Assembly: GCA_964575605.1 (NCBI GenBank)
Contig: CAZNRN010000018.1
Span: 11,140 to 75,139 of the forward strand
Source: JAPWJZ01 sp964575605
GTDB taxonomy: Bacteria; Pseudomonadota; Alphaproteobacteria; Micavibrionales; UBA2020
Reading direction: 5' to 3'
Length of the DNA: 64,000 bases
Below, piece by piece: positions 40,045 to 46,793 of the stretch. Made by a program: the position numbers and the translations under genes. The number at the start of each line of letters is the position of its first letter. The first letter of the stretch is position 1. Under the pieces are notes generated by a model, which was not told the DNA's origin, made no database searches, and saw only the letters and a list, made by a program, of their open reading frames with translations.

Positions 40045-40683
40045 CTACAGCGTGCCGCGCGTGTGCAGTGCGTTTTTGCCACCGTAGAGCCGCATGAAAA
40101 TAGTAACCGTTTCGCGTACGCTCAGTTCCTTGTCTTTCTGCGTCGGCAGAGGCTTGATGCCCAAAATCATGCGCAGGTAATATTTGCCTTTCAGCTGCGC
40201 AAAAAAGCACGAGGCGGCGCTGTCGGCGTCGGGTATCGACAATACGCCGAGCTTGTTCTGCTCCTTCAGGAACGCGGCGAAAAGGTTGACGAGCCGTTGG
40301 GTGCCGTCCTCGTAATACCGCTCGGCAAGCTTCGGATGGCGCGTTACCTCCGATATCACCAGCCGCGTCACTGCAAGCGTTTCGGTGCTGGTGACGAAAT
40401 TGAGGAAGTTCAGCCCGGCTTCATAAAGGTATTCTTCAATGCTGCGGCCCCCTGTGCCGGGCAGCTTGTCCGGCAGGCGATGTCCTTCGCACAGCGTGAT
40501 GATCATGCTCTTGAACAACTCGTCCTTGCTTTTGAAATGGCCGTAAACGGTCTGCTTGGTGACGCCGGCGGCGGTAGCGATCGCGTCCATCGACGTCGCG
40601 GCATAGCCTTGCTTCGGGAACAGCCTGATGGCTGCCTTAAGGATTGCTTCGTGCTTTGCGCCGTCTTTGCTGCGTTTTGTCAC
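40045..40683 (-). CDS. TetR-family regulator
   Basis: 212 residues; the start is GTG 40683. N-terminal helix-turn-helix: ILKAAIRLFPKQGYAATSMD and AGVTKQTVYGHFKSKDELF; the C-terminal ligand domain is like AefR-type TetR proteins. Divergent from the FAD-oxidoreductase/CFA operon with an 88-bp gap, and followed by the esterase, so it probably represses both directions in response to a lipid-like or toxic ligand. An operator could lie in the TAATACTAGACTGGATGG stretch near 40700, but no clear palindrome was confirmed. Confidence 0.9.
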   Translation of the reverse strand: MTKRSKDGAKHEAILKAAIRLFPKQGYAATSMDAIATAAGVTKQTVYGHFKSKDELFKSMIITLCEGHRLPDKLPGTGGRSIEEYLYEAGLNFLNFVTSTETLAVTRLVISEVTRHPKLAERYYEDGTQRLVNLFAAFLKEQNKLGVLSIPDADSAASCFFAQLKGKYYLRMILGIKPLPTQKDKELSVRETVTIFMRLYGGKNALHTRGTL

Positions 40684-40771
40684 ATTAGACCCGTGAGTTT
40701 AATACTAGACTGGATGGTATGATAGTGTTATGGTGCGCCATTGTCCAGTGATTCCTTACGGGTCGGTCACC

Positions 40772-42007
40772 ATGTCTCGCATCGCCATTATCGGCACCGG
40801 TATTTCAGGCCTTGCTGCGGCGTCGCTGCTGCATGCCGCCCACGACATAACGGTCTACGAGAAAGCCGCCGCGGTTGGCGGGCATACGCGCACGCTGCAG
40901 GTGGGCGGCGTTCCCGTCGACACCGGTTTTATCGTCTATAACGAGCGCAACTATCCGCTGCTGACAGCCCTGTTCCGGCATCTTGGCGTGGAAACGCAAC
41001 CCAGCAACATGACCTTTGGCGTGACCGGTGAAAACGGTGCGCTAGAATGGGGTGCCGAAAACCTGAACGCGGTTTTCGGCCAGCGCGCAAATATTTTCAA
41101 GCCCCGCTTCTGGAAGTTTCTCTGCGATATCCTGCGCTTCAACCGGCAGGCGGAAAAGAAAGCCGCCGAAAATCCCGGCGTCACGCTGGGCGAGCTGGCG
41201 CGCACCATGGGCATGGGCGACTGGTTCCTGCAATATTACCTTCTGCCGATGGGCGGAGCTATCTGGAGCTGCTCGCTGCAGGCCATGCTGGCCTTTCCGG
41301 CAGATCTTTTCGTTTCTTTTTTCAAGGCGCACGGCTTGCTGACGGTCACGCAGCAGCCCAAATGGCGCACGGTAAAGGGCGGTAGCCGCGAATACATCAC
41401 GCGCCTCACCGCGCCTTTCCGCGACCGCATCCTTACCTCCCGCGCCGCGACTGCTATCACGCGCAAGTATGGCATTAAGGTGACGGATAGCGCGGGTGAA
41501 ACGCGCCACTATGACCGGCTCGTCCTTGCCTGCCCCGCGAACGAGGCGCTGGGCCTGTTGCGCGATGCCACGCCAGAAGAACGCGCGGCGCTGGGCGCTT
41601 TCAAATACCAGCCTAACCGCGCGGTACTGCACAGCGACGCGAGCCTGATGCCGAAGCGGCGGCGCTGCTGGAGCAGCTGGGTATACCACGCCACGGACAC
41701 CGGCGGACCGATTTCCGTTACGTACTGGATGAACCAGCTGCAGTCGCTGGGCGATAAAACGCCCCTGTTCGTGACGCTTAATCCTCCAAAACCTGTTGCC
41801 GCGCAGCATATCCACGACGAGCATGTATTCGAACATCCGATCTATACCGTTGAGGCCTTCAACGCTCAGAAAAGCCTGCCCGGCATACAGGGCACGCTGG
41901 ATACATGGTATTGCGGCGCCTATCACCGCAACGGTTTCCACGAAGACGGCCTCGCCAGCGCGGTCGAGGCCGCAAGGCTAATGGGTGTGGAGGCGGCATG
42001 GCGCTAG
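40772..42007 (+). CDS. FAD-dependent amine-oxidase-like oxidoreductase
   Basis: 411 residues from ATG 40772, immediately before the Rossmann motif IAIIGTGISGLAAASLLHAA; the frame extends upstream to 40730. NAD(P)/FAD-binding, with TVYEKAAAVGGHTRTLQVGG and GFIVYNERNYP. Homologues sit with DUF1365 and CFA-like methyltransferase genes in many proteobacteria; in Rhodobacter, related genes take part in making furan fatty acids (desaturation step). That role is inferred from context. First gene of a five-gene operon whose members all overlap. Confidence 0.85.
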   Translation: MSRIAIIGTGISGLAAASLLHAAHDITVYEKAAAVGGHTRTLQVGGVPVDTGFIVYNERNYPLLTALFRHLGVETQPSNMTFGVTGENGALEWGAENLNAVFGQRANIFKPRFWKFLCDILRFNRQAEKKAAENPGVTLGELARTMGMGDWFLQYYLLPMGGAIWSCSLQAMLAFPADLFVSFFKAHGLLTVTQQPKWRTVKGGSREYITRLTAPFRDRILTSRAATAITRKYGIKVTDSAGETRHYDRLVLACPANEALGLLRDATPEERAALGAFKYQPNRAVLHSDASLMPKRRRCWSSWVYHATDTGGPISVTYWMNQLQSLGDKTPLFVTLNPPKPVAAQHIHDEHVFEHPIYTVEAFNAQKSLPGIQGTLDTWYCGAYHRNGFHEDGLASAVEAARLMGVEAAWR

Positions 42008-42762
42008 AAAACGGCCTTTTCCTGTCCAAAATCATGCATGCGCGGCAGAGGCCGAAGCGGAATGCCTTTACCTATGGCGCTTATTACCTGAGCTTTGCGC
42101 TGGATGACATGAAGCGGCTGGGGGAAACGCCGGGCTTGTCCTGCAACCGTGGCAATCTCTTCAGTTTTTTCGAAAAAGATCATGCCGGCGGCGATGGCCC
42201 GCTGGAACCCTGGGTGCGAAAAATCCTCGCTGACTGGCAGGTGCCGCAGGCCGATGGCCGCATCGTACTGGTCACGCTGCCGAGGCTATTCGGTTTCGTT
42301 TTCAATCCCGTCAGCTTTTTTTTCTGCCTCGACAAGGCCGGTTCTTTGCGGGCGGTAATATCGGAAGTGCACAATACATTTGGCGACCGTCACTGCTATA
42401 TTTCGTTCCATGACGACCGCCGCGTGATTACGCAGGACGACCAGCTGCAGTCACAAAAAGTGTTCCATGTCTCGCCCTTTATCAAAGTTACGGGCCATTA
42501 CGTCTTCCGCTTCGCCTATCATGCGGACAAGATCGGCGTCTGGGTTGACCATCATGACGGGGAAGGGCTGTTGCTGCAGACATCCATCGCGGGCAGGCGC
42601 GTGCCGCTGACGGGCCTTAACCTGCTTAAGGCGTTCTTCCGCTACCCGATGATGACATTGAAAGTAATAACACTCATACACTATCAGGCGCTGCGGTTGT
42701 GGATGAAGGGTATCCGCTATATCAGCCGCCCGCCCGCGCCCGAGGAGGAGGTTTCACGATGA
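41998..42762 (+). CDS. DUF1365-family protein
   Basis: 254 residues from ATG 41998, overlapping the FAD-oxidoreductase stop by 10 bp. DUF1365 hallmarks: KIMHARQRPKRNAFTYGAYY, LPRLFGFVFNPVSFFFC and EVHNTFGDRHCY. The molecular role is unsettled, but it is nearly always found with the FAD oxidoreductase and the CFA-like methyltransferase, implying a step in fatty-acyl modification. No signal peptide. Overlaps cfa by 4 bp. Confidence 0.88.
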   Translation: MALENGLFLSKIMHARQRPKRNAFTYGAYYLSFALDDMKRLGETPGLSCNRGNLFSFFEKDHAGGDGPLEPWVRKILADWQVPQADGRIVLVTLPRLFGFVFNPVSFFFCLDKAGSLRAVISEVHNTFGDRHCYISFHDDRRVITQDDQLQSQKVFHVSPFIKVTGHYVFRFAYHADKIGVWVDHHDGEGLLLQTSIAGRRVPLTGLNLLKAFFRYPMMTLKVITLIHYQALRLWMKGIRYISRPPAPEEEVSR

Positions 42763-43919
42763 AAACGCCCTTTAACGCGCTGGCCCGCCAGCTGCTGCAG
42801 AATTTCGAGCGCATCGAGTTCGGCAGCCTGCGCATCACGACGCCCGAAGGCAAGGAGCTGATCTTCAAGGGGTCTAAGCCTGGCGCCGACGCGACCTTCG
42901 TGCTGCACGACTGGAAAGCCGTCAATAACGCGCTGGCGCGTGGCGACATCGCGCTCGGCGAAGACTACATCGCCGGCCTTTGGGACACCAACAGCATCGA
43001 GGCGCTGTTCACCGTGTTCCTTTCCAACCTGCACAGCCTTGGCGATTATGCGCATGGCAACTTCTTCCAGCGGCTTGGCTTCAATGTGCTGAACCGCATC
43101 CTGCGCCGCAACAGCAAGGCGGGCAGCAAGCAGAACATCCAGGCGCATTACGACGTGGGGAATGCTTTCTACAGGCTATGGCTTGACGATACGATGACCT
43201 ATTCCTCTGCTATTTTTCCCGGGCGCGAAACGAGCCTAGAGGACGCGCAGAATGCCAAATACGCGCGTATCCTGTCGCGCATCAAGGGCGACAGCGTGCT
43301 CGAGATTGGCTGCGGCTGGGGCGGCTTTGCCGAGGCCGCCGCGAACGACAGCCGCCGCGTCACGGGCATCACCATCTCGCCCTCGCAGCATGCTTTCGCG
43401 CAACAGCGTCTCGGCCCCCGCGCCGATATCAGGCTGCAGGATTACCGCGACACCGGCGGTGTTTTCGATTCGATCGTCTCTATCGAGATGTTCGAGGCGG
43501 TGGGCGAAAAATACTGGCCCGTCTATTTCCGGCGCCTGTCCAACAGCCTGAAAAAAGGCGGAAATGCCGTGGTGCAGACTATTGTTATGCGCGACGACCT
43601 GTTTGACATGTACCGCACCAGCAGCGATTTTATCCGCCACTACGTTTTCCCGGGCGGCATGCTCCCATCGGAAAAAAGGTTTTCGGATGAAGCCCGCGCT
43701 GCGGGGCTGGAGCTCACCGACAGCTACCGGTTTGGCCATGACTACGCGCGCACCCTGCGGGAATGGGCGGCGCGGTTCGAAACGCGCCTGTCTGACATCC
43801 GGGGCATGGGGTACAGCGAGGCGTTTGTTCGCAACTGGCGTTTTTATCTTGGAACCTGCGCCGCGGCCTTCGCTGTTGGCAGGACGAACGTCTTGCAACT
43901 GGAGCTTAAACATGCGTAG
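42759..43919 (+). CDS. cfa: Cyclopropane-fatty-acyl-phospholipid synthase-like methyltransferase
   Basis: 386 residues from ATG 42759 (GAGGAGG upstream, ATGA overlap). SAM-binding motif VLEIGCGWGGFAEAAA; CFA-synthase features NIQAHYDVGNAFYRLWLDDTMTYSSAIF and SIEMFEAVGEKYW. It methylates the double bond of unsaturated phospholipid acyl chains, giving cyclopropane or methyl-branched chains. With the FAD protein it may make a methylated furan-type fatty acid instead of a simple cyclopropane; sequence alone does not decide. Confidence 0.9.
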   Translation: MKTPFNALARQLLQNFERIEFGSLRITTPEGKELIFKGSKPGADATFVLHDWKAVNNALARGDIALGEDYIAGLWDTNSIEALFTVFLSNLHSLGDYAHGNFFQRLGFNVLNRILRRNSKAGSKQNIQAHYDVGNAFYRLWLDDTMTYSSAIFPGRETSLEDAQNAKYARILSRIKGDSVLEIGCGWGGFAEAAANDSRRVTGITISPSQHAFAQQRLGPRADIRLQDYRDTGGVFDSIVSIEMFEAVGEKYWPVYFRRLSNSLKKGGNAVVQTIVMRDDLFDMYRTSSDFIRHYVFPGGMLPSEKRFSDEARAAGLELTDSYRFGHDYARTLREWAARFETRLSDIRGMGYSEAFVRNWRFYLGTCAAAFAVGRTNVLQLELKHA

Positions 43920-44430
43920 CCTTATCCTTGCCTTTCTCCTGATCTTCCTTCCGCTTTCGGCGCTGGCGGCGCCGCCTTCCGAAATCGGCGCCTATATCAA
44001 GTCCGGCACACCCTATGGGTCGGCAACGCTGAACAAATTCATGTCTCGCGTTTATGACGCAACACTCTGGACGGACGCGCCGGAGTGGACAATGAAAAAG
44101 CCTTTTGCGCTTAGCTTGCGCTACGGGATGAATTTTGACGGCGAAGACCTTGCACGCCGCTCGATCGAGGAAATGGACAGCCAGAAAAAGCTGGCAGCCA
44201 AGACCGCGGCCGCATGGGGTGCGAAGTTGCGGGCGCTTTTCCCTGATGTGAAAAAAGGCGACCGCATCACGGCGGTTTACCTGCCGGACAGGGGTACGCG
44301 CATCTATTATAACGGTGCCTACAGGGGCAGTATTTCGGATACTGCATTTTCTGCGCGATTTATAGGTATCTGGATGTCGCCGGAAACGTCGGAGCCGGCG
44401 GTCCGGAAAAAACTGATTGGCAAAAAATGA
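43912..44430 (+). CDS. Chalcone-isomerase-like periplasmic protein
   Basis: 172 residues from ATG 43912 (GGAG upstream, 8-bp overlap with cfa); longer upstream frames are shadows of cfa. Cleavable signal peptide (about 1-19, ending ALAAPP). The mature part has the chalcone-isomerase-like pattern: GSATLNKFMSRVYDATLW, FALSLRYGMNFDGEDLARRS and KKGDRITAVYLPDRG. Bacterial members bind fatty acids rather than flavonoids, which fits a lipid operon. Four-base overlap with the next gene. Confidence 0.82.
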   Translation: MRSLILAFLLIFLPLSALAAPPSEIGAYIKSGTPYGSATLNKFMSRVYDATLWTDAPEWTMKKPFALSLRYGMNFDGEDLARRSIEEMDSQKKLAAKTAAAWGAKLRALFPDVKKGDRITAVYLPDRGTRIYYNGAYRGSISDTAFSARFIGIWMSPETSEPAVRKKLIGKK

Positions 44431-44993
44431 AAAAACCTGTTCTTCTTGTGGCGGTAACCGCCTTAACCCTAGCGATGGTAATCAAGATGTTCTGCTGCAA
44501 TTACGGTCTTGCCTCCGATAGTGAAATGGCAAAATACGCGAAAAACACGCCGCTGATGGACCCGCGTGTTTATTTCAACGGAAAGGTCGATTCAGCGGGC
44601 GTCTTTATCGAGCGCTCCGGCGTTGCCGATCCCTATTTCCACATCGCGATGGAAGGTAAATGGAAAGACGGCGAAGGCGATGTCTTCGAGGAGTTCGTCT
44701 ATAGCGATGGCCGCCGCAACGCGCGCACATGGCACGTCAAATTCACGGATGAAACTCATTTCATCGCGACCGCCCCGGATGTGGTCGGCGAGGGCCGGGG
44801 AGTGATTTCGGGCAATGCCATGCATATGGCCTATGTACTGCGCGTGCCGGTGAAGGGCAGAACATATGATCTCGCCCTTTCCGACTGGATGTGGCGCGTG
44901 GACGAACATACCGTTCTCAATAAAATCGAGATGCGCAAATTCGGCTTCAAAGTAGGTGAGCTGATCTGCACCTTCAGGAAGCAGGACGCCTGA
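44427..44993 (+). CDS. DUF3833-family protein
   Basis: 188 residues. The hydrophobic N-terminus (about 4-22) acts as a signal or anchor; a CC pair lies in MFCCNYG, so lipid attachment is possible. Mature-region motifs FNGKVDSAGVFIERSG and LSDWMWRVDEHTVLNKIEMRKFGF are DUF3833-like. Function unknown; always in this lipid-gene neighbourhood. It is the end of the operon; the degenerate tRNA-like copy follows. Confidence 0.85.
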   Translation: MKKPVLLVAVTALTLAMVIKMFCCNYGLASDSEMAKYAKNTPLMDPRVYFNGKVDSAGVFIERSGVADPYFHIAMEGKWKDGEGDVFEEFVYSDGRRNARTWHVKFTDETHFIATAPDVVGEGRGVISGNAMHMAYVLRVPVKGRTYDLALSDWMWRVDEHTVLNKIEMRKFGFKVGELICTFRKQDA

Positions 44994-45094
44994 GTGGTGT
45001 GCTGACTGGTTTTGGCCAGTCTCTGCGCGTATTCTACAGTACCTGATCATGCGCGGGAATGTGGTTACTGCAACTTTCACGTGTTCTTACACGG

Positions 45095-45249
45095 TTGACT
45101 TTTTGAACGTAAATTTTATCGTAAAATCAATGTGTAAGAGCCATCGGAAGGCGACGTAAAATCGCGAGCCCTCACGGGCGTGTCGCGTCGCTTCCGGCCA
45201 GGGCCGCCATTCAAAAAATCATAGATAACGGCCCTGACCGGAATCGAAC
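45095..45249 (+). repeat. Degenerate second copy of the promoter/tRNA-Leu-like element
   Basis: TTGACT (45095-45100), 16 bp, TATCGT (45117-45122), then a tRNA-like stretch to 45209 with GCGA-CGTAAAA-TCGC, a variable arm GAGCCC-TCAC-GGGCGT, a mismatched T-arm and CAGGGCC-GCCA. An inverted tRNA-Leu 3' end (CGGCCCTGACCGGAATCGAAC, split in two here: 45229-45240, 45241-45249) follows. Flanks match those of the 37.4-kb copy (TTCTTACAC...TGTGTAAG). It lies 7.7 kb from that copy, in the same orientation. Confidence 0.65.
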
Positions 45250-45258
45250 TTAGGGCAT

Positions 45259-45423
45259 TTAGCGGGCATCGCGGTGTTGGACGACCCGCACCTGTTCCTG
45301 CGGAAAGGCCTTGTCGTAGCCTTTTTGCAGGCCGTAGCCCGTGCCGAAGAGGGCCGTGCTGACCAGCGCATAGGCCAGGAATATCTTGGCCAGCCTTTTG
45401 CGCTCAGGATGCTTTTTGAACAT
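45259..45423 (-). CDS. Small single-helix membrane protein
   Basis: 54 residues: basic N-terminus (MFKKHPERKRLAK), one hydrophobic helix (about 12-33), polar C-terminus ending VVQHRDAR. AGGAACGG lies before ATG 45423. It starts 15 nt after the TorF porin stop and should share its transcript. No family recognised. The link to the potassium genes rests on the KdpE-like box in front of the porin. Confidence 0.65.
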   Translation of the reverse strand: MFKKHPERKRLAKIFLAYALVSTALFGTGYGLQKGYDKAFPQEQVRVVQHRDAR

Positions 45424-45438
45424 GGTTATCCGTTCCTG

Positions 45439-46182
45439 TCAGGGGAACGTCCTCGTGATTGTGCCGACGACACGGCTTTCGCAACCGTCGGCGCAGTCGG
45501 CTTTGCCGAGGTTGGTGTCGTAGTATGAAACGCCGAACGTGAATTTTTCCCAGGCGTAGGAAACGCCGGCTGTCCAGTCGGTGTAGTCGGGCACGCCGAA
45601 CGATGCTTCATCGTCTATCCATTGATGGCCGACCGCCGCGTTCGCGGTGAAACCTGTATCGAAAACGGGCACGCTGGCCGCGCCGTTCAGGTAGACGGCA
45701 GTATCGGAGCCGGCGAAGTAATCGGGCGAGACAAAGGCCGAGCCGGTGAAGGTAACGGGGCCGAGCGGCGCGGAAGCCGCCAGTTTTCCTTCCCAGTAAT
45801 CATAGTCGAGGTTGCTGCTGGCGCCGGGGTAGGCGTAATAGACGGCGCCCGCATCCATCGCGACAGGGCCCCAGTTCCATTTGTAGCCGCCCGACACGTC
45901 GATTTCGACGGTGGCTTCGTCGCCGTCGTTGAAATCAACGTTCGACCCCCAAAAGCCGAGGTAGGGGCCGGTCGACTGCCCGAAGTTCAGCGCACCCTGT
46001 GCGGCGAACCTCTCGTCGCTCTGCGTAATGCCGCGGAAGACATAGTCGCTGGTGAAGGCGACGGATCCCGAGGGGTTGGCGAAGAAATTATAGACATCCG
46101 AATGCGTCGCATCATCGGCGTACGCGGCGAGCGGCAGCAGGCTGACGCTTGCGAGAAGAAGTGCGGGGAGAAATTTTTTCAT
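45439..46182 (-). CDS. TorF-family putative outer-membrane porin
   Basis: 247 residues with a cleavable signal peptide (about 1-22, LPLAAYADD) and alternating hydrophobic strands ending in Phe-Pro. Family motifs: GSVAFTSDYVFRGITQSDE and WGSNVDFNDGDEATVEIDVS. Members are predicted beta-barrels with unproven substrates. A KdpE-like double box precedes it (46236-46260), suggesting expression under potassium limitation together with kdp. Confidence 0.87.
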   Translation of the reverse strand: MKKFLPALLLASVSLLPLAAYADDATHSDVYNFFANPSGSVAFTSDYVFRGITQSDERFAAQGALNFGQSTGPYLGFWGSNVDFNDGDEATVEIDVSGGYKWNWGPVAMDAGAVYYAYPGASSNLDYDYWEGKLAASAPLGPVTFTGSAFVSPDYFAGSDTAVYLNGAASVPVFDTGFTANAAVGHQWIDDEASFGVPDYTDWTAGVSYAWEKFTFGVSYYDTNLGKADCADGCESRVVGTITRTFP

Positions 46183-46235
46183 GGCTTTGAACCTCGTTTG
46201 TTTTTTGCAGCGTGACGAAGTTCGCCCGAGTCGTC

Positions 46236-46260
46236 TTGTAAAAAGCCTGTAAAAAGTGTT
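46236..46260 (-). promoter_or_regulatory. KdpE-like operator before the TorF porin
   Basis: On the minus strand two direct TTTTTACA units are spaced about 11-12 bp (TTTTTACAGGCTTTTTACAA), like the T-rich repeats of the E. coli kdp operator. Confidence 0.55.
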
Positions 46261-46266
46261 CTGCGC

Positions 46267-46290
46267 TTTTTTACGGGCTTTTTATGCGAC
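46267..46290 (+). promoter_or_regulatory. KdpE-like operator before the 58-residue membrane protein
   Basis: Two T-tract units, TTTTTTACGGG then CTTTTTATGCGAC, in the rightward direction and back to back with the porin box. Confidence 0.5.
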
Positions 46291-46330
46291 AGCCACCGGT
46301 ATTCGCACGACAATGGAAATAGAGGCTTCC

Positions 46331-46507
46331 ATGACTGCGTTCGCACAAACCTATGTCCTTCAGATAGCGGCATTTGTGATGACAAATGCAGGGGCGATGA
46401 TTCTGGGTAAAGGCCTGTTCACGCGCATCCGCGCGCTACGCTGGATTGCCGGGGGCGGCTGCCTTCTGGCGGCGGGGGTTATTTTCTATGTCACACGCCC
46501 CTTGTAA
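46331..46507 (+). CDS. Small two-helix membrane protein
   Basis: 58 residues from ATG 46331 (AGAGG upstream); an ATG at 46313 is an alternative. Two hydrophobic helices (about 8-25 and 38-55) around a short basic loop (GKGLFTRIRALRW). No family recognised. It lies between KdpE-like boxes and just upstream of the kdp operon, so a potassium-stress role is likely by position only. Confidence 0.6.
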   Translation: MTAFAQTYVLQIAAFVMTNAGAMILGKGLFTRIRALRWIAGGGCLLAAGVIFYVTRPL

Positions 46508-46534
46508 CTGCACAGGAATACCGCGCGTAAAGGC

Positions 46535-46558
46535 TTTTTTACGGCATTTTTACACGAC
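46535..46558 (+). promoter_or_regulatory. KdpE-like operator before the kdp operon
   Basis: TTTTTTACGGCA followed by TTTTTACACGAC, two direct units, about 50-75 bp before the first small ORF of the operon; closest of the three to the E. coli kdp site. Confidence 0.65.
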
Positions 46559-46608
46559 ACCGGGGCGATTCAGGCCCAGATATATCTACAGGTAACAGGA
46601 GAAAGAAA

Positions 46609-46704
46609 ATGGACTGGATATACCTGCTGCAGCTGCTGGGCTTTGGGCTGGTCTGCCTTGGCTTTATCAAGCTGGCTGCGAAGCTGGCGGAGGAAAAAGA
46701 ATGA
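46609..46704 (+). CDS. 31-residue membrane peptide upstream of kdpF
   Basis: ATG 46609 has a good Shine-Dalgarno (AGGAGAAAG) and opens MDWIYLLQLLGFGLVCLGF, a single helix followed by a charged tail (KLAAKLAEEKE). Its stop overlaps kdpF (ATGA), so it is the first gene of the kdp operon. It is not KdpF but similar in size, and may be a second small subunit. Too short for family assignment. Confidence 0.65.
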   Translation: MDWIYLLQLLGFGLVCLGFIKLAAKLAEEKE

Positions 46705-46793
46705 CGATTTTTTACACCATCATGGGTGCGGTAGTCATCGCCCTGTTCGTTTACCTTTTTGTCGCGCTTCTCAAGCCGGAGATTTTTCCATGA
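46701..46793 (+). CDS. kdpF: Potassium-transporting ATPase small subunit KdpF
   Basis: 30-residue single-helix peptide with the KdpF pattern: GAVVIALFVYLFVALLKPE, then a short C-terminus. It stabilises the KdpABC complex. GGAGG lies upstream in the preceding ORF; its stop overlaps kdpA (ATGA). Confidence 0.85.
   Translation: MTIFYTIMGAVVIALFVYLFVALLKPEIFP

Noticed and set aside
39544..40722. 392-codon plus-strand frame
   Set aside because: Antisense to the esterase and tetR genes, which have clear motifs; Arg/Pro/His-rich composition typical of antisense frames in G+C-rich DNA.
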